NCBI GenBank assembly: GCA_028023455.1
Contig: JAQFVV010006256.1
Coordinates: 2,294,001-2,358,000 of the forward strand
Direction of reading: 5' to 3'
Origin: Epiperipatus broadwayi
Taxonomy: Eukaryota > Onychophora > Udeonychophora > Euonychophora > Peripatidae
DNA: 64,000 bases
In this document: positions 1 to 12,145 of the stretch, one piece after another
How positions within the stretch are numbered: position 1 is the first letter of the stretch
How the letters are laid out: the number at the start of each line of letters is the position of its first letter
Translations under genes and position numbers: made by a program
The notes under the pieces: model-generated
Seen by the model: only the letters and a program-made list of their open reading frames with translations
Databases searched by the model: none
Told to the model about the DNA's origin: nothing

Positions 1-3000
1 ATTTCAAATTAATTTTTAATTGTCTAGACAAAGTTTATTTTATTTTTAAAATATGAATGAATAATTAATTAATTTTTAGTTGGTAATCTTCCCTTGTTAT
101 ACTAAATCAGGGATTTAAACTAATCAAGGAAGAGGTTATAAGCTAAAATATTAATCAAACATTTTATAAAGTGATCATGATTATTAGTAGAAATATGTCA
201 AATGGACATCTGGCCATATTATTCATTCTTATTTTTACTTTTCTTTTTTTCTTTTCAATCAGTTTAATTTGTAGCTGTTGTATTTTAAAAAACTACAGTT
301 AAATTTTTAAAGTGTAATTTTCTTTAAATGTTATTATTTCTTAGCTTAAATATGCTAGGCTAAATTACAATATCTCAGCACAAATATCTGAACTGAAATA
401 CCAAAAGAACTGAAATCATTTCCAAGTCAGCTTTATTGATATTATAATTTTGTTATTGCAATGTTTAAAATGTCATCCTTTAAATGTTCTTTTTGGAAAA
501 CTTAAAGCTATTATTGCCATTATAATAATGCAAGAGATATTGTCAATTTCAGGACACATAGGAACATCTGTTATATGTTTAAATTTACTATTCTTAGCAG
601 CAATATTATTAAAATTATTAATAATTTCCTGATATTTTACTTAAAATGCTTGTTTCATATCAAGTATTATCCAGAATTTATTTATTTTGAGTAAATAACT
701 TTTACTTCTAAGAAAAAAGATTCTATATTTTGCTATGATGAGTATGTTTTCTCAGACATTTAAAAATTATTTGTCTTCAAAAGAAATATTTAAATTAATA
801 ATAATTTTATACTCCAATGAAAACATGTATTTATGCTTAGTTAAATGAAAGATATATTGTTAACTTATGACAACTCTAGCATTGAAAGAAAGAAATCATT
901 TTCTCAAAGTTGGAGTGATAAAAAATCAACTTGCAATAAATTGTTTAATAAATAATATGTGAAATTTAAAAGTTTTTCATTTCATAAAATGAAATATAAA
1001 ATATATCTAAAAAATAACATCATATTTGAATGAGTTTAAATTATTTTTTGCATTTTAATTATTTTATAATGCCTACAATATTTAAATCCTGTGAGTTCTT
1101 TTCTCTTGTTCAGCATTACTATGGAGACTATTGTGATCATAAATATATTTAAAAATAAGTATTTTTCCCCTGAAAATATTTGATTATGTTAGATTAACAT
1201 GATTTATCAGAAAGATTCTACTATAAAATATTCTCATTATTGTTACAATTTAGGATAATTTGTATGATAAAATAATTTGAAAATCTGAATTCAATACTTG
1301 TAGAATATTTATTTCAACTTAATAAACATATATAATTTAAATCCATGAATACTTGTTTGAATGGCTATAAATTTATCATATCATTTGCTAGCATAATTAT
1401 CTAAAATTTTCATTAAGAATATCCAGAAAATACTTTTATCTTCTAGATTTTATATTTTAATTATATTGCATGTTGGATATATTTATTGTATACAAGATTT
1501 TACTGCCAAATGTTCCAGTTTAATTATGTATTGGAAAAAAGAAAATACAGCAGAAGGATTTTTATTTATTTAATTTCAATGTAGAAGGTTAAATATAATT
1601 GTATTTATAATTTTTAATATGGTGTTTTATTTCAAGTGCATGTTATTTTCATATTATATATGCTATATTTTGAAATACTGTAAGTTAAAGTTCTCAGAAT
1701 AAAAATTTATAATATTTGCATATTTTAAAATACCATGTGTTCCCCTTTTTATATATGAATTATTTATAAAGGTATATGCTATGCTGAAAGCTGAATAAAT
1801 AGATGTATGTTTCTATTATGTATTTTATGCTTATTTATTGCCTAATATTAATGAAACCATATTTAGCATTAGTTATAATTTATCATCTTTCACATTCATT
1901 ATCTATAATATTTTTGTTAGAGATAGTAGGTTTATTTCCCTCTATTTAGGATGCTTATTTATGCCAGTATATTTAGAGATGTATCATTTGTTTCTCATTT
2001 ATTTTGCTGGCTTAATTTTAAAAAGGGATGGTAGCATAGCCCCTATTTTATTATTTATTGTCTTGTTAGTATATATATGATCATATTCCTATATTTTGGA
2101 GATAGTAGCCTATACCTCTATTTTTTAAGGCAATCCCATTTAATATTTTGTCCCTGACTGCATTTTCATTATTTATCCTGACTATTGACAAAGTCCTAGA
2201 TTATTTATTAGTCCTCGGAAGTAGGTGCATTTTATGAGCTATGCCATCGTACTTTTCAATTGTCTTACTTTTAATTGAAGATGGATTTTTTGTAGTTTGT
2301 AGTACATTTAATAAAACATGGATAATATTTAATCATGGCTTTACCCAGCATTTCCATGGCTTTTATCAAGGTATTGAGGAATTTCACTCTTATCTCTATA
2401 GCATTATTGGTTGAATTAGATGTGATTAACTCATTGTAGATGTGTAAATCCTTTATTTGAGTTTTGCTAATAATGAGGACAAAATAAATAAATAATTAAT
2501 TTAAAAATTTTAAAGTCTATTTAGGCATTAATAGACAGTATACATCGGTTTTATCATTCCTTCAATGCTGGATTGGTAAGTTAATATATTAAAGAGAATG
2601 TTAAATATTTATAGAAAAGGAACACTACTTATATAAATGTTATCATTGTATGAATGCATTGAGAAGTGAAAACTTTGTTATAATTAAATAATAGAAAGTT
2701 TATTTTAATCTGCTGGATTATTTTTGTTTAATCCAATTGAATTTATATTGTAAAACATAATGTACAATTTTTAATCTTTCTGTTATAAAGTTTGAGGAAA
2801 TTATGTTGTGAAAGCCTTTGGCTATGTAGACTTAGAATACATTTAGTATTTGTAATTTTGTTTTTCTGAAGAATAAATATTTGTTTTGTAATTTAAGAAA
2901 TTTCTCATAGTCATTTGTTCATATCATTTCACTTATCAATCAGAAATCATTTCACTTATGAACCAAAATTTAAAATAAAATATTATAGATTTTAAGTGTA

Positions 3001-3385
3001 TTTGTTAAAAGAGTACATGGATATTAAAGCTGATAAGAATCACTTTATTAAATTATTTAAATATTAGAATTATGTCTAAGAAAGACTTTTTTTTTTCAGA
3101 ATAAAGAATTATAATTTGATCACTTTAACTAATTTTATTTGCTTCTTTCAAATCACTGTGCATATTTATTTTAAAAATCATTTTCATATTTGAAGATCAT
3201 ATTTATTATTCTATGATAAAATTTAATCTTAAAAGAACCCAGATTATATTAGATCTTTAACATTAATACTCACAAAATCTTTCAATTTATAATGAGTCAA
3301 TGGAAAGATATTATAGTTAGAATTATATTATGATAATTTAAAGTTGTAATTATAAATTTATTTAAACGCACATTGATTACATAAG
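1..3385. other. AT-rich spacer, no gene recognised
   Basis: Extremely AT-rich DNA. The longest open frames are 60 and 80 codons, dominated by Phe, Ile, Leu and Tyr, as expected by chance in such sequence. I see no splice-bounded coding exon, RNA gene or clear transposon terminus. Confidence 0.6.
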
Positions 3386-3723
3386 TAATATTTACTAAGG
3401 ATGTAACCTCAAGAATGTGCACATAAAAATGCGATAGTAGGGACCTCTACAGGTCTTAACCACAAGCTTACATTTTGGAAGAAAAGAGGGGAACCCCCTC
3501 TTTACTTCAACCTACTTTCTATATAAATAAGTGAAGCTGAAGCGGTTAGATCATGCTCTCAGATCTAACCACTTCAGCTTCACTTATTTATATAAAAAGT
3601 AGATTGAAGTAAAGAGGGGGTTCCCCAATTTTTTTCCAAAATGTAAGCTTGTAGTTAAGACCTGTAGAGGTCCCTACTATTTTTATGCACGCATTCTTGA
3701 GGTTACAGCCTTAGTAAATATTA
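3386..3723. mobile_element. 338-bp foldback (long inverted repeat) element, MITE-like
   Basis: The two halves are near-perfect reverse complements: the left arm begins TAATATTTACTAAGG and the right arm ends with its complement. The arms run about 165 bp each to a loop near 3552-3562. The inner stem reads GTGAAGCTGAAG against CTTCAGCTTCAC. A TA dinucleotide lies at each outer edge, which would fit a Tc1/mariner-type TA target duplication, but in AT-rich DNA this could be chance. There is no coding capacity. A single-arm relative lies at 14719-14826. The class assignment is inference; the palindrome is directly visible. Confidence 0.85.
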
Positions 3724-5691
3724 ATCAGATCTTTAAATAAATTTATTGTAGGGTATTTAGAATGGCTGTGAAATTCCATACCCATTTTTAATATCTGAGT
3801 GTAATTCTAAATTATTCATAATCTTATTCTAAAATTAAGAGATCATGTTTAATTTTATTTAAGTTATCAATAGTATTGTTGTTATTATTATAATTGTGAT
3901 AATACATTGTCTTAGAGGAAATGTGTGTCATATTTATTTTATTACCTAGGATTTTATTCAACATTGAATAAATCTAAAGAGTTAAAAGAATTTATTTTGT
4001 AATTAAAATGAGATAAAGTGAGATCATCTCACCCTGAGATATCCTTAAATTTAATTTTGTGAACTATATTATTTAATTTATTTTAATAATGAAGAAATTA
4101 AATTCAAAAGATGGATCTTACATGGCTTAGATTTTAAAAGAACATTTCTAAATTTTATAAGAATTATATATAATTTTATCTGTTCATGGCAAAGAGATAC
4201 TGAAGAAATGGATTAAGTGGCAATGGTAATAGATATTGTAAGAAGAAATTTAAATGTAACCTTAACAGCATATGCTCATGATATTAAGATCCTTTTATTT
4301 GTATTAGAGTGATTTGAGATTTTTCCTTCTTTTGAGTTGGTAATAATGTTGCTTGTATTTCCATAATATTTATTATAAAGGTTTACTCCTATATATCTTT
4401 TTATTGTAGCATATGGAATTTATGATATAAATCCACTGAGCTTAGCTATTACATGAAATTTTAGTGTATACATTATGTAGCATTCTTGTTTAGCCAAGAT
4501 TGTGTTTTATATATACCATTAGTTAGATAGGTCAAGCCTCAAATCTCCATTTACTTTTTAGGACACAATCCTCATTCCCATTCATCCATTCACTGTTATT
4601 AGGTTACAATATATATGTATGTAATTTGCCATAATGATGGAAATACACTTATATCAAAAAGAATAAAATAATTTAGTGTATTCATCAGATAACTTATTAC
4701 CATAGTGTTAACAATTACTAAAATTGCTATTTTTTGTTTATGGTTAGTATTACTTGATATAAATATTAATTTAACATTTCACTTGCTTATTATTCTGTTT
4801 TACAACTCAAATTTATTGTATTTATTTAAATATGCCTTCTGATTAAAATGACAACTTATATAAAAAAATACTGTTTTATTTATTCTACCCATAAAGAAAA
4901 CAAAATAATTACATGCAAACATTAGAGTTGTTCAAATTTCATGACGGCAAGATAAATCAAATTAAAATTGTGACTCCTTTTTATTTTTTAATAGTTTTTT
5001 TTGTTGGAAAGACTTGTGAATTCTTTTTATTTATTTATTTTTTGTTTGAATAGCTTTTGATTTTTAGAAACGTTCTTAACCCTATAATAAAATTTTATTA
5101 ATTTTGCTCTTTTTATATAAAATTTATCTTCAAAAATAATTGGAAGTAAAGCCTATCCTTGGAGAAACAATATTTCATTTATTCTTACTCATGGAAAATA
5201 TACTACTGTTAAAATAAAAAAAAGTATACTAACTATCCCATTCTATTTACTTAGATCAGATATCTACAACTCTATCCTAAAAATTATGAACATACAGGTT
5301 TTGAAAGTATGAGGGAATGCCAGTAATTTGCAGGGCAGAAAAATGTCATTTTTATTTTATAGAAAATGCTAAAAAAACTGACAATAAACTGTTTGCTTAA
5401 AATGCTTCAGAATCTTTAACTTATGTATTTAAAAAATTAACCATAATTGAATAAAACATGATATATATTTAAATCTTTGACTTTTTTATATAAAAAAAAA
5501 TTTAGCCAAAGTATTAGATTTATTCAATATGAAGATCAGAATATATATCAAAATAATTAGAAATTAAATTTAAAAATGTCATTTAACAATCAGCAATAAT
5601 CAAACAAATAGAAAGCATAGATCAAATAAATGAATCAACAAAGCAAAAATGTTAGACAAATATGTTACTAATATAGATCAAACCACCAAAC
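3724..5691. other. AT-rich spacer, nothing recognised
   Basis: No open frame of note and no repeat structure that I can support beyond short A/T runs. Confidence 0.5.
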
Positions 5692-6290
5692 ATCATATGA
5701 TCACTATTCTTTATGCTTACACAAGCTGTTAACACAGACACAAAACTCTCCATGCAGTAGGATGAGTCAGTGCAAGCCAGGTTAATCAATGGATGCTAGA
5801 AGATTTGTTCATAAAATCCCTATCTAGTGCCTACTCATTCAATATCCTGAAACTAGATTCTAACTTGAGGCTTTTATCAGTGAAAAGCTTTGAACCTGAG
5901 AGCATTACAGCTAAATCATAAGATCAAATATAATTCTCCAGCAGCCACTGTTTACCTTTTCAGTTAACTATAAAGCATTGAGTTCCAAATAAAAATACAA
6001 TAATGTATGTTTTTAATTTGAGCTCATTTTCTTATATAGTCATATAGATCTGAACACTGTTCAGCATCTATCATTTTGTTGTCTTTGGTTCTTTAATAAT
6101 TACAATCATCATAATCCTATTGGGAAGGATTGGTATTACATTACTGAACATCACATGATAACCATTCTTTATGCTTACACAGACTATTAACACAGAAGCA
6201 AAACTCTTCATAGAGTTGTGTTACGCTGAATTGCACTGAGTGGTGCTACTATATGGAGAGGTTTTCCTCTGTGTTAATACAAAGTAAATG
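5692..6290 (-). repeat. ~455-bp dispersed repeat, copy 1
   Basis: This copy matches, in inverse orientation and over its whole length, the block at 51655-52434. A ~65-bp segment with ATTCTTTATGCTTACACA near its start occurs at about 5706 and again at about 6162, so the repeat unit is about 455 bp and this is slightly more than one unit. Shared landmarks include CAAAACTCT(C/T)CAT, CTTTGGTTCTTTAATAA, CTTATATAGTCA and CCAGCAGCCA. No coding potential. It could be a satellite-like monomer or an element with terminal direct repeats. Strand is arbitrary, set relative to copy 2. Confidence 0.75.
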
Positions 6291-8483
6291 TGCATTGTGA
6301 TCAACAAATGAATTGTCAGAAAATACTAAAAGTATTCACATGTGGGAAAAAATATTCATCCATTCCAATATTTCAGCTTATATGTTCAATTCTAAACACT
6401 TAAAAAAATGTAAAAAGATAACATTGTAAAAAGTGATTAATTCTTTGAATAATCACACAACCAATACATGGATGCATATTGAAAATAAATTAAATTGTTA
6501 TTCATTCATAACAACTAATATATTGCAAAAACCTGTGTGGTTTAATGCAAAATAAAATGATAGACTCAAAAACTTAAAACCCACCTTTACACTTCCAGCA
6601 CTTGAATATCAAATATTCAAAATTATTTATTACATTGCAAAGTAAATTTATCTTAAAAATTTATTCTGCACAAAAAGCCACTAGAAGATAATTATAAATA
6701 ACGTTATCATTTTCATAGAAATAAAACTTTTATTAATTAAATATCCTTAAAATAATTATACAATCTTATTTCTTTAAATTAAGCTAATCTTATCTGTTTT
6801 TAATTGATAAAAATATAATGTTTATTTGTCAAAAAAAAAAAAAACACCCTTGTAAATATCCCTAATCCTTAATATTTATTACTAACAAACTTTTAATTTA
6901 AATGAAGATTTCTAAATGAAGAGAAATTTTCTTCTTCAGATTTTTAAAAGGTATTTTTTTTATACAAGATTTTTTTTTTTAAATTTATAAATGCACTTCT
7001 TTTTTTAAAAGTATGTTTTGAAATAAGAAATTCAAATAATGAAAGAGAGAAAAAAAAATCAGAATACATTTTTAAAAATGTTAAGACAAGATTTTTAAAT
7101 AAATCTTTTAGAATTTTTCCTAATAACTATTAAAAGAAATTAATTAACCAAATATTGATTTTTAGTATGCTAGCGACATTGCCGTAAATAATATTAAAAT
7201 TTTCAACAATACAAACTCATAAGCTACTTTTCTTCCTTATCATTATTATAAATAAAAATTCTAGAAAGTTTTAGATTTTAAATATTAAATCAACATTTAA
7301 AAATATAAACAACAATAAAAAAAGTCATTAAAATATTGGTAAATTTTAATCATTCATATTTTGGTTCTAATACAATGCATATATATATATGATCAAATAG
7401 TGATAATGTAAATAATACGAAACAAATTTTAAAAAAAAATTATTATGCTTAAATATAAGTATAATCTTCAATTTTAAAAAGTATCCAAAGCCAAACAAGT
7501 GATGATCAATTATTTTAGAAGACTTGGACCTAAAATCTTAGACAGGATCATTCAAAAATAACTAAATTCACTTATAATTAATTTTAAAAATATTAAAATC
7601 AACACATTTGTTGTACTTAACAGAGATAATTCAAAAATAATAGTATGTAAATTCAAAATAATATTTAAGTGCTTTCAAGACACTGTCATTTCTTTAACAA
7701 GGCAATTATAATTAACTTTATGATGGGAAATAAAAAAAAAGGTTTTTAATCCTGTTTTATTTATTAAAATGGTGATAATATTATCAAGTCATTCTAAGTT
7801 TATTAATTATGGTATAGCACACATTATTCAAGGTTAGCATTTTATCTTGAAAATTATTATCATTTATTTACATATGTAAGCATATGAAATGATGATTATG
7901 TGATGTTTTGATGCTTTTATTTACATCATTGTATTATTTTTCTCTTTCAATACAAATATTTAAAACTGGTTGTTAAAAATTAACTTTAGATTTATATAAA
8001 GTATCCATATTGTACCGGTCAGTTTGCATAATTCATACAACCAGACCTGGAATTCTAGCATGAGTATCTCAAGTCAGATCATGTACAAGATACATAAGTC
8101 AGGAACACTCTCTAACTGTGCCCTACAGGTTCAAACCCAGGTCTCTTTACTTACGATCAGCAATACCTATAATAAAGTCATTTAATTATTTCTGGCTGGC
8201 AGCTCAGTGTTAAAACAAAAAAACTCTAATTAGGCAACTGGCCATATCTATATAATTGTTATTGATAATAAATTGTTTTGTCTTCTGGGTATGTATAAAC
8301 ATAATGTGCATAGATATATGTGTTTGGGAAAGCATAATCAATAGTATAGGCAATGACTCAAAAGTAAGATTTTAAATATTGTTTCATGATACGCATATTA
8401 TGCGTTAATAGATATATATTATATATGAGTAAATATGAATATTAGCCTCACATTACAACCAAATACATTTACAGATTTCATAA
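6291..8483. other. AT-rich spacer; possible SINE scrap near 8020-8180
   Basis: Mostly A/T-rich and featureless. Between about 8020 and 8180 base composition rises and the sequence GGTTCAAACCC (near 8129) fits a pol III B-box consensus. I could not find a matching A box or a target duplication, so a tRNA-derived SINE relic is only a possibility. Confidence 0.35.
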
Positions 8484-8710
8484 TCTTATACGTATATTAA
8501 AGCAAGTATGTTTTATTCTTTAAATACATTTATTTATGGGACGGTCTTATACGTATATTAAAACAATTATAACTTTATTTAATACATTTATTAATAGTAT
8601 AGTTTCAGTGATATATGATAATAAGTATATTTTTCTTTAAATACATTTATTTATAGTATGGTTTTATACGTATATTCTTCTCTAAATACATTTATTTATA
8701 GTGCGGTTTT
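8484..8710. repeat. Four-unit degenerate minisatellite
   Basis: Four tandem units of about 46-63 bp. They share CTTATACGTATATT followed by CTTTAAATACATTTATTTAT and end with a (G/T)GGT-like segment. Units begin near 8484, 8547, 8610 and 8665; the third has lost the first motif. Confidence 0.75.
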
Positions 8711-9039
8711 AGGGATATGCCTATAATTCTTTATTATTGCATTAACGGAGTAAAAAGGGATTACAGCAGTTTACTTGAATAATACTCTATTATCAGCCTA
8801 ATGTTACACGCAAATATATATATAAGTTTTTATAAACAATCACTTAACCTGGGAATAGATTACCAACATTTTATTTATGCAATAGTTTATTGCGTTAGGA
8901 CATTATACATCAATAAATATTTTATATTTCAGATGGAACATAAGGAAAGGGCATACTGAGGATTTTAATTATCCAGGATGGGATACTAGCATATAATTTA
9001 AATATAAAATTAAGCAATAACCTTTAAATAAATATAATT
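8711..9039. other. AT-rich spacer between minisatellite and GC-richer island
   Basis: Non-coding by inspection; contains a short (TA)n near 8815. It may belong to one larger decayed element with the minisatellite on its left and the island on its right, but I see no boundary repeats that prove this. Confidence 0.35.
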
Positions 9040-9452
9040 CATCCTCAAGTGGTCACAACGTCAAACTACGAAATTGTATAGCAGGGTTTAATAAAGAAAG
9101 AATAAGATAGAGTAATGGCGGTGCTAATATGTGAGCTGTTTTTATATTAATGAAATTCATTTACGAGACATGATGGTGTGCTTATAAGAGTATCAAATGG
9201 AAGTACGATTTTTGTTTCGCATCATATGAGACCGACTTGCCACGCACCAAATTTATGGAGGTCGGCCATTGAAACGAAGAATGTTCAGCTTGATGTGCAA
9301 AAATCCCATTATTAAGCAGGCACATGATCCAGGGTCTGTTCCACTATGACGGACTGGAAGTGACAAATAACTAGCTCGGGTCTTTCCCGATGTTTACCTT
9401 AGACGAATAGCACACAATTAAGAGATAGACCGACATTAGCACTGCTCGGACA
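9040..9452. other. GC-richer island with LTR-like right edge
   Basis: A stretch clearly richer in G+C and CpG than its surroundings, with an inverted pair GACCGAC / GGTCGGCC around 9231-9274. Its right edge reads CTCGGACA directly against a (TA)n tract, so the reverse strand starts TGTCCGAG after (TA)n, like the LTR starts elsewhere in this window. No second LTR copy, primer-binding site or target duplication was found. It could be a solo-LTR relic or an unrelated regulatory or single-copy segment. Confidence 0.3.
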
Positions 9453-11219
9453 ATATATATATATAACAGTTATTTCTGATGCTTAAAGTTAACCCATGGT
9501 ATTAGTTATTCTTTTTCTTGATAGTATGATCAAATTATTTAAACTGACTTATTTAAAGATACGAACATTGTGACACATATTTTGAAATATAAGATTGATT
9601 TTCTCACTTTAGCAATTTTCTTGTCTTTTAATAAATTTAAAATATAGATCTCATTTTTTCTCCACCCTACACCATCTAACTTTAACTTTATTTTGGATTT
9701 GACACAAAGTGATAAAAAACATTTTAATAGCATTAATTTACTTATTTACATGGCTGAGAATATCTGGAGGATCATTATACGATATACGAGTATTAATTTA
9801 GGCGATTTTTAAACATAAAAATGATATATGAAATATATATATAAACTTTACTTTTTAATTTCTCAAAATTTGCAATCTTAAATCATTTACTTTTTTTTTT
9901 TTTTTATTAATGTGGGAAATGTTTCTCCCCTCCATCAAACTGCAATAATAGCATATTAAGAAAAATAACATTTAAATCTTTCCAACCTGGCAAATGAACA
10001 ACTTTATAATAACTTAATTAATTAAATGACGGTCTTCTTTTTTTAAATGACAGGAGACTTAGCTAAATTTAAACAGATTTGCAGAGTTGGGGAATAAATT
10101 ACTAGCATATTACATGAACGAAACAAAAAGAAATATAGATTATAATTATATAGAAAATCAATGTCGCACCATTTTAAAATAATAATTTTGAGAGGCTAAT
10201 AGAGAATTATATTAGTTTTACAAAGAATCATGTAGAGATTGGATTAAATATTATTATATAGGTAAATTACTTTTATAAGAGTATACATTTAGTTTACATT
10301 AAATTTAGTTATAGTTAATATATATAAGATATAGAAGATAAGTGTGAGGCGGCACTATTACCTTCATAGTACTTTCTTGATTCCATTCAGGTCTAAGAGT
10401 TCATTATTTTGACATAGTTTGAAAATTAACGGCAGATAGCATACTTTTCCAGATCAGGTTCAGGGCACAGTTAAATAGTTCATAGTTTCATTTAAGTTCA
10501 AGAGGCACTTCAGTAGAGAGGGGTTCAGGAACAGCCAAAAAGGAAAGTCGTGATGGTTTTACTCCTCGGTCATATCTAAGGTTACTAGTGACGTGAAGTA
10601 ATTTAAACAAACTCTTTCTAAAAAACAACAACAGAAGAATAATAATCAATCAATCAAATTTTTGCACTATTTATATGATCTCTTGGAAATTTAGAATGCA
10701 CTTAGAACTTGTGGCCCGAAGTGATGGATAATTTTTGTACAACAGCTATTTTTCCACGGGAAGCTCGCCTTTGTTTCATAGGGAATTTAAGAGAATGCGA
10801 TCAGTCTTAAAAATTCTTGAACGATTGTTTTACATTTTATTTTAATATTTGTAAAGATCTCTTAGATAGATTAATTTTATGTTAATGAAAAAGTGACTTA
10901 TTTATAGCAGTTTTGATTTATTTGACTTACAATAATTAATTCCTCCCCCCCTTTTCTTTGTTTTAAATTTTATAGTAATGTTTCTAGAAATTTCCAACCT
11001 GATCGCCTTTATCTCATGCCGCCATGATTAATAAAATACATATTTCCCAATTAATTCATATACAACATTAAAAGTGTGTGTATATTATGATTAATTCTAT
11101 CCCTCGTTGCATGTCCACGACTCTATTGATTCACTTTCTTTCCCAAATCATTAATTTATTTCTATCAAAATGGGATTAATATTAACGTGAGAAAAAAAAT
11201 TCTGGGTAAATAGCGAGTA
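9453..11219. other. AT-rich spacer, no gene recognised
   Basis: Only short chance frames (the longest is 64 codons). Composition is mixed around 10330-10800, but no motif or repeat allows an assignment. Confidence 0.45.
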
Positions 11220-12145
11220 CATGTACCCAGGGCCGGATCCAATAAGTGCGGGGTCCTCTATATATTAAATATTTAAATAAAATGCAAATTCAATATATAT
11301 ATATAAATCAAATATCATGGATCATAAAGTAGGTAAACTTCTATATACATTAAAAAATAAAAATGCATAAAATACAAAAACAATTCCATTTTATTGAATA
11401 TAAATTTACATCATTGAATATGAATATATGAATTTACATATTTCTAAGTTTTTGTTCTGTAAATTCTTCTAAAATAGTTTGAAAATCCAATTTCCTTGCT
11501 TCTTTACTTTCAATCGACATAATTGCTAAACTATTTAATCTATTCTGATTCATTGTCAATATCAAATAGCTTTTTATTAGTTTTAACCTGGAAAATAATC
11601 TCTCTCCAGAAGCAATGATCACTGGAATTATTAAATATATTCGGAGAGCAATAAACAAGTTTGGAAATGCCGTTGCTCTATCATTTTCCGATAAAAATTT
11701 GAACATTTTAAATGGATTTTCAAAAAATTCTGATGGAAGGATAGATTTTAAAGCTTCTATTTCTTCAACTAACATTTTCCCATCTATATCAGCTTCCGAG
11801 TAAGATGCATATAGAATAGAATAATTGAGAGAGAAGATAGTACTATCCGATTAATTAAACATTAGTCAAAAACGACACTTACGGGTATCCGTTTTCTATA
11901 TTATAATGTATATATATTATAATAAACACAATAATAAATCTCATCCATCAATGCGAACTTAAAATAAATATATTTTTAATTATTTGAATAAATTATAATT
12001 TATCCTTTATCATCAAAAGTAATTTGCTTTAAATTTCGAAAAATAACTTTTTGTTAATTTTGGTGGTAATGCGGGGCCCCTTCAAGTGCGGAGCCCGATT
12101 GAGCCCAATCGCTCCAATCGCCTTAAATCTGGCCCTGCATGTACC
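11220..12145 (-). mobile_element. hAT-superfamily DNA transposon, internally shortened, with 8-bp TSD
   Basis: The element spans 11228-12137 (910 bp). Its left end is CAGGGCCGGATCCA and the complement of its right end is CAGGGCCAGATTTA (11 of 14 identical). The exact 8-bp direct repeat CATGTACC flanks it at 11220-11227 and 12138-12145; 8-bp duplications are the hallmark of hAT insertion. On the minus strand it retains only the C-terminal dimerisation part of a transposase. A full hAT element of the ZMYM-like type would be several kb, so this copy has lost the DDE catalytic core and could move only with a transposase supplied in trans. Confidence 0.93.
11434..11857 (-). pseudogene. hAT transposase C-terminal dimerisation fragment (ZMYM-type)
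   Basis: The frame is open from a stop near 11857 to the stop at 11434; the first Met of a 113-residue frame is at 11775. The segment PVIIASGERLFSRLKLIKSY and the following MNQNRLNSLAIMSIE match the hAT dimerisation domain (typical form: V..A...RSFS.LK.IK..LRS.M...RL..L..L.IE), as in the zinc-finger MYM-type-1-like transposases common in invertebrates. The BED finger and DDE catalytic domain are absent. There is no internal stop in the retained part, so decay is by deletion rather than by scattered stops. Confidence 0.88.

Noticed and set aside
1838-2080. 80-codon hydrophobic plus-strand frame
   Set aside because: Rich in Phe, Ile, Leu and Tyr as expected of random AT-rich DNA; no splice sites, domain or repeat match.
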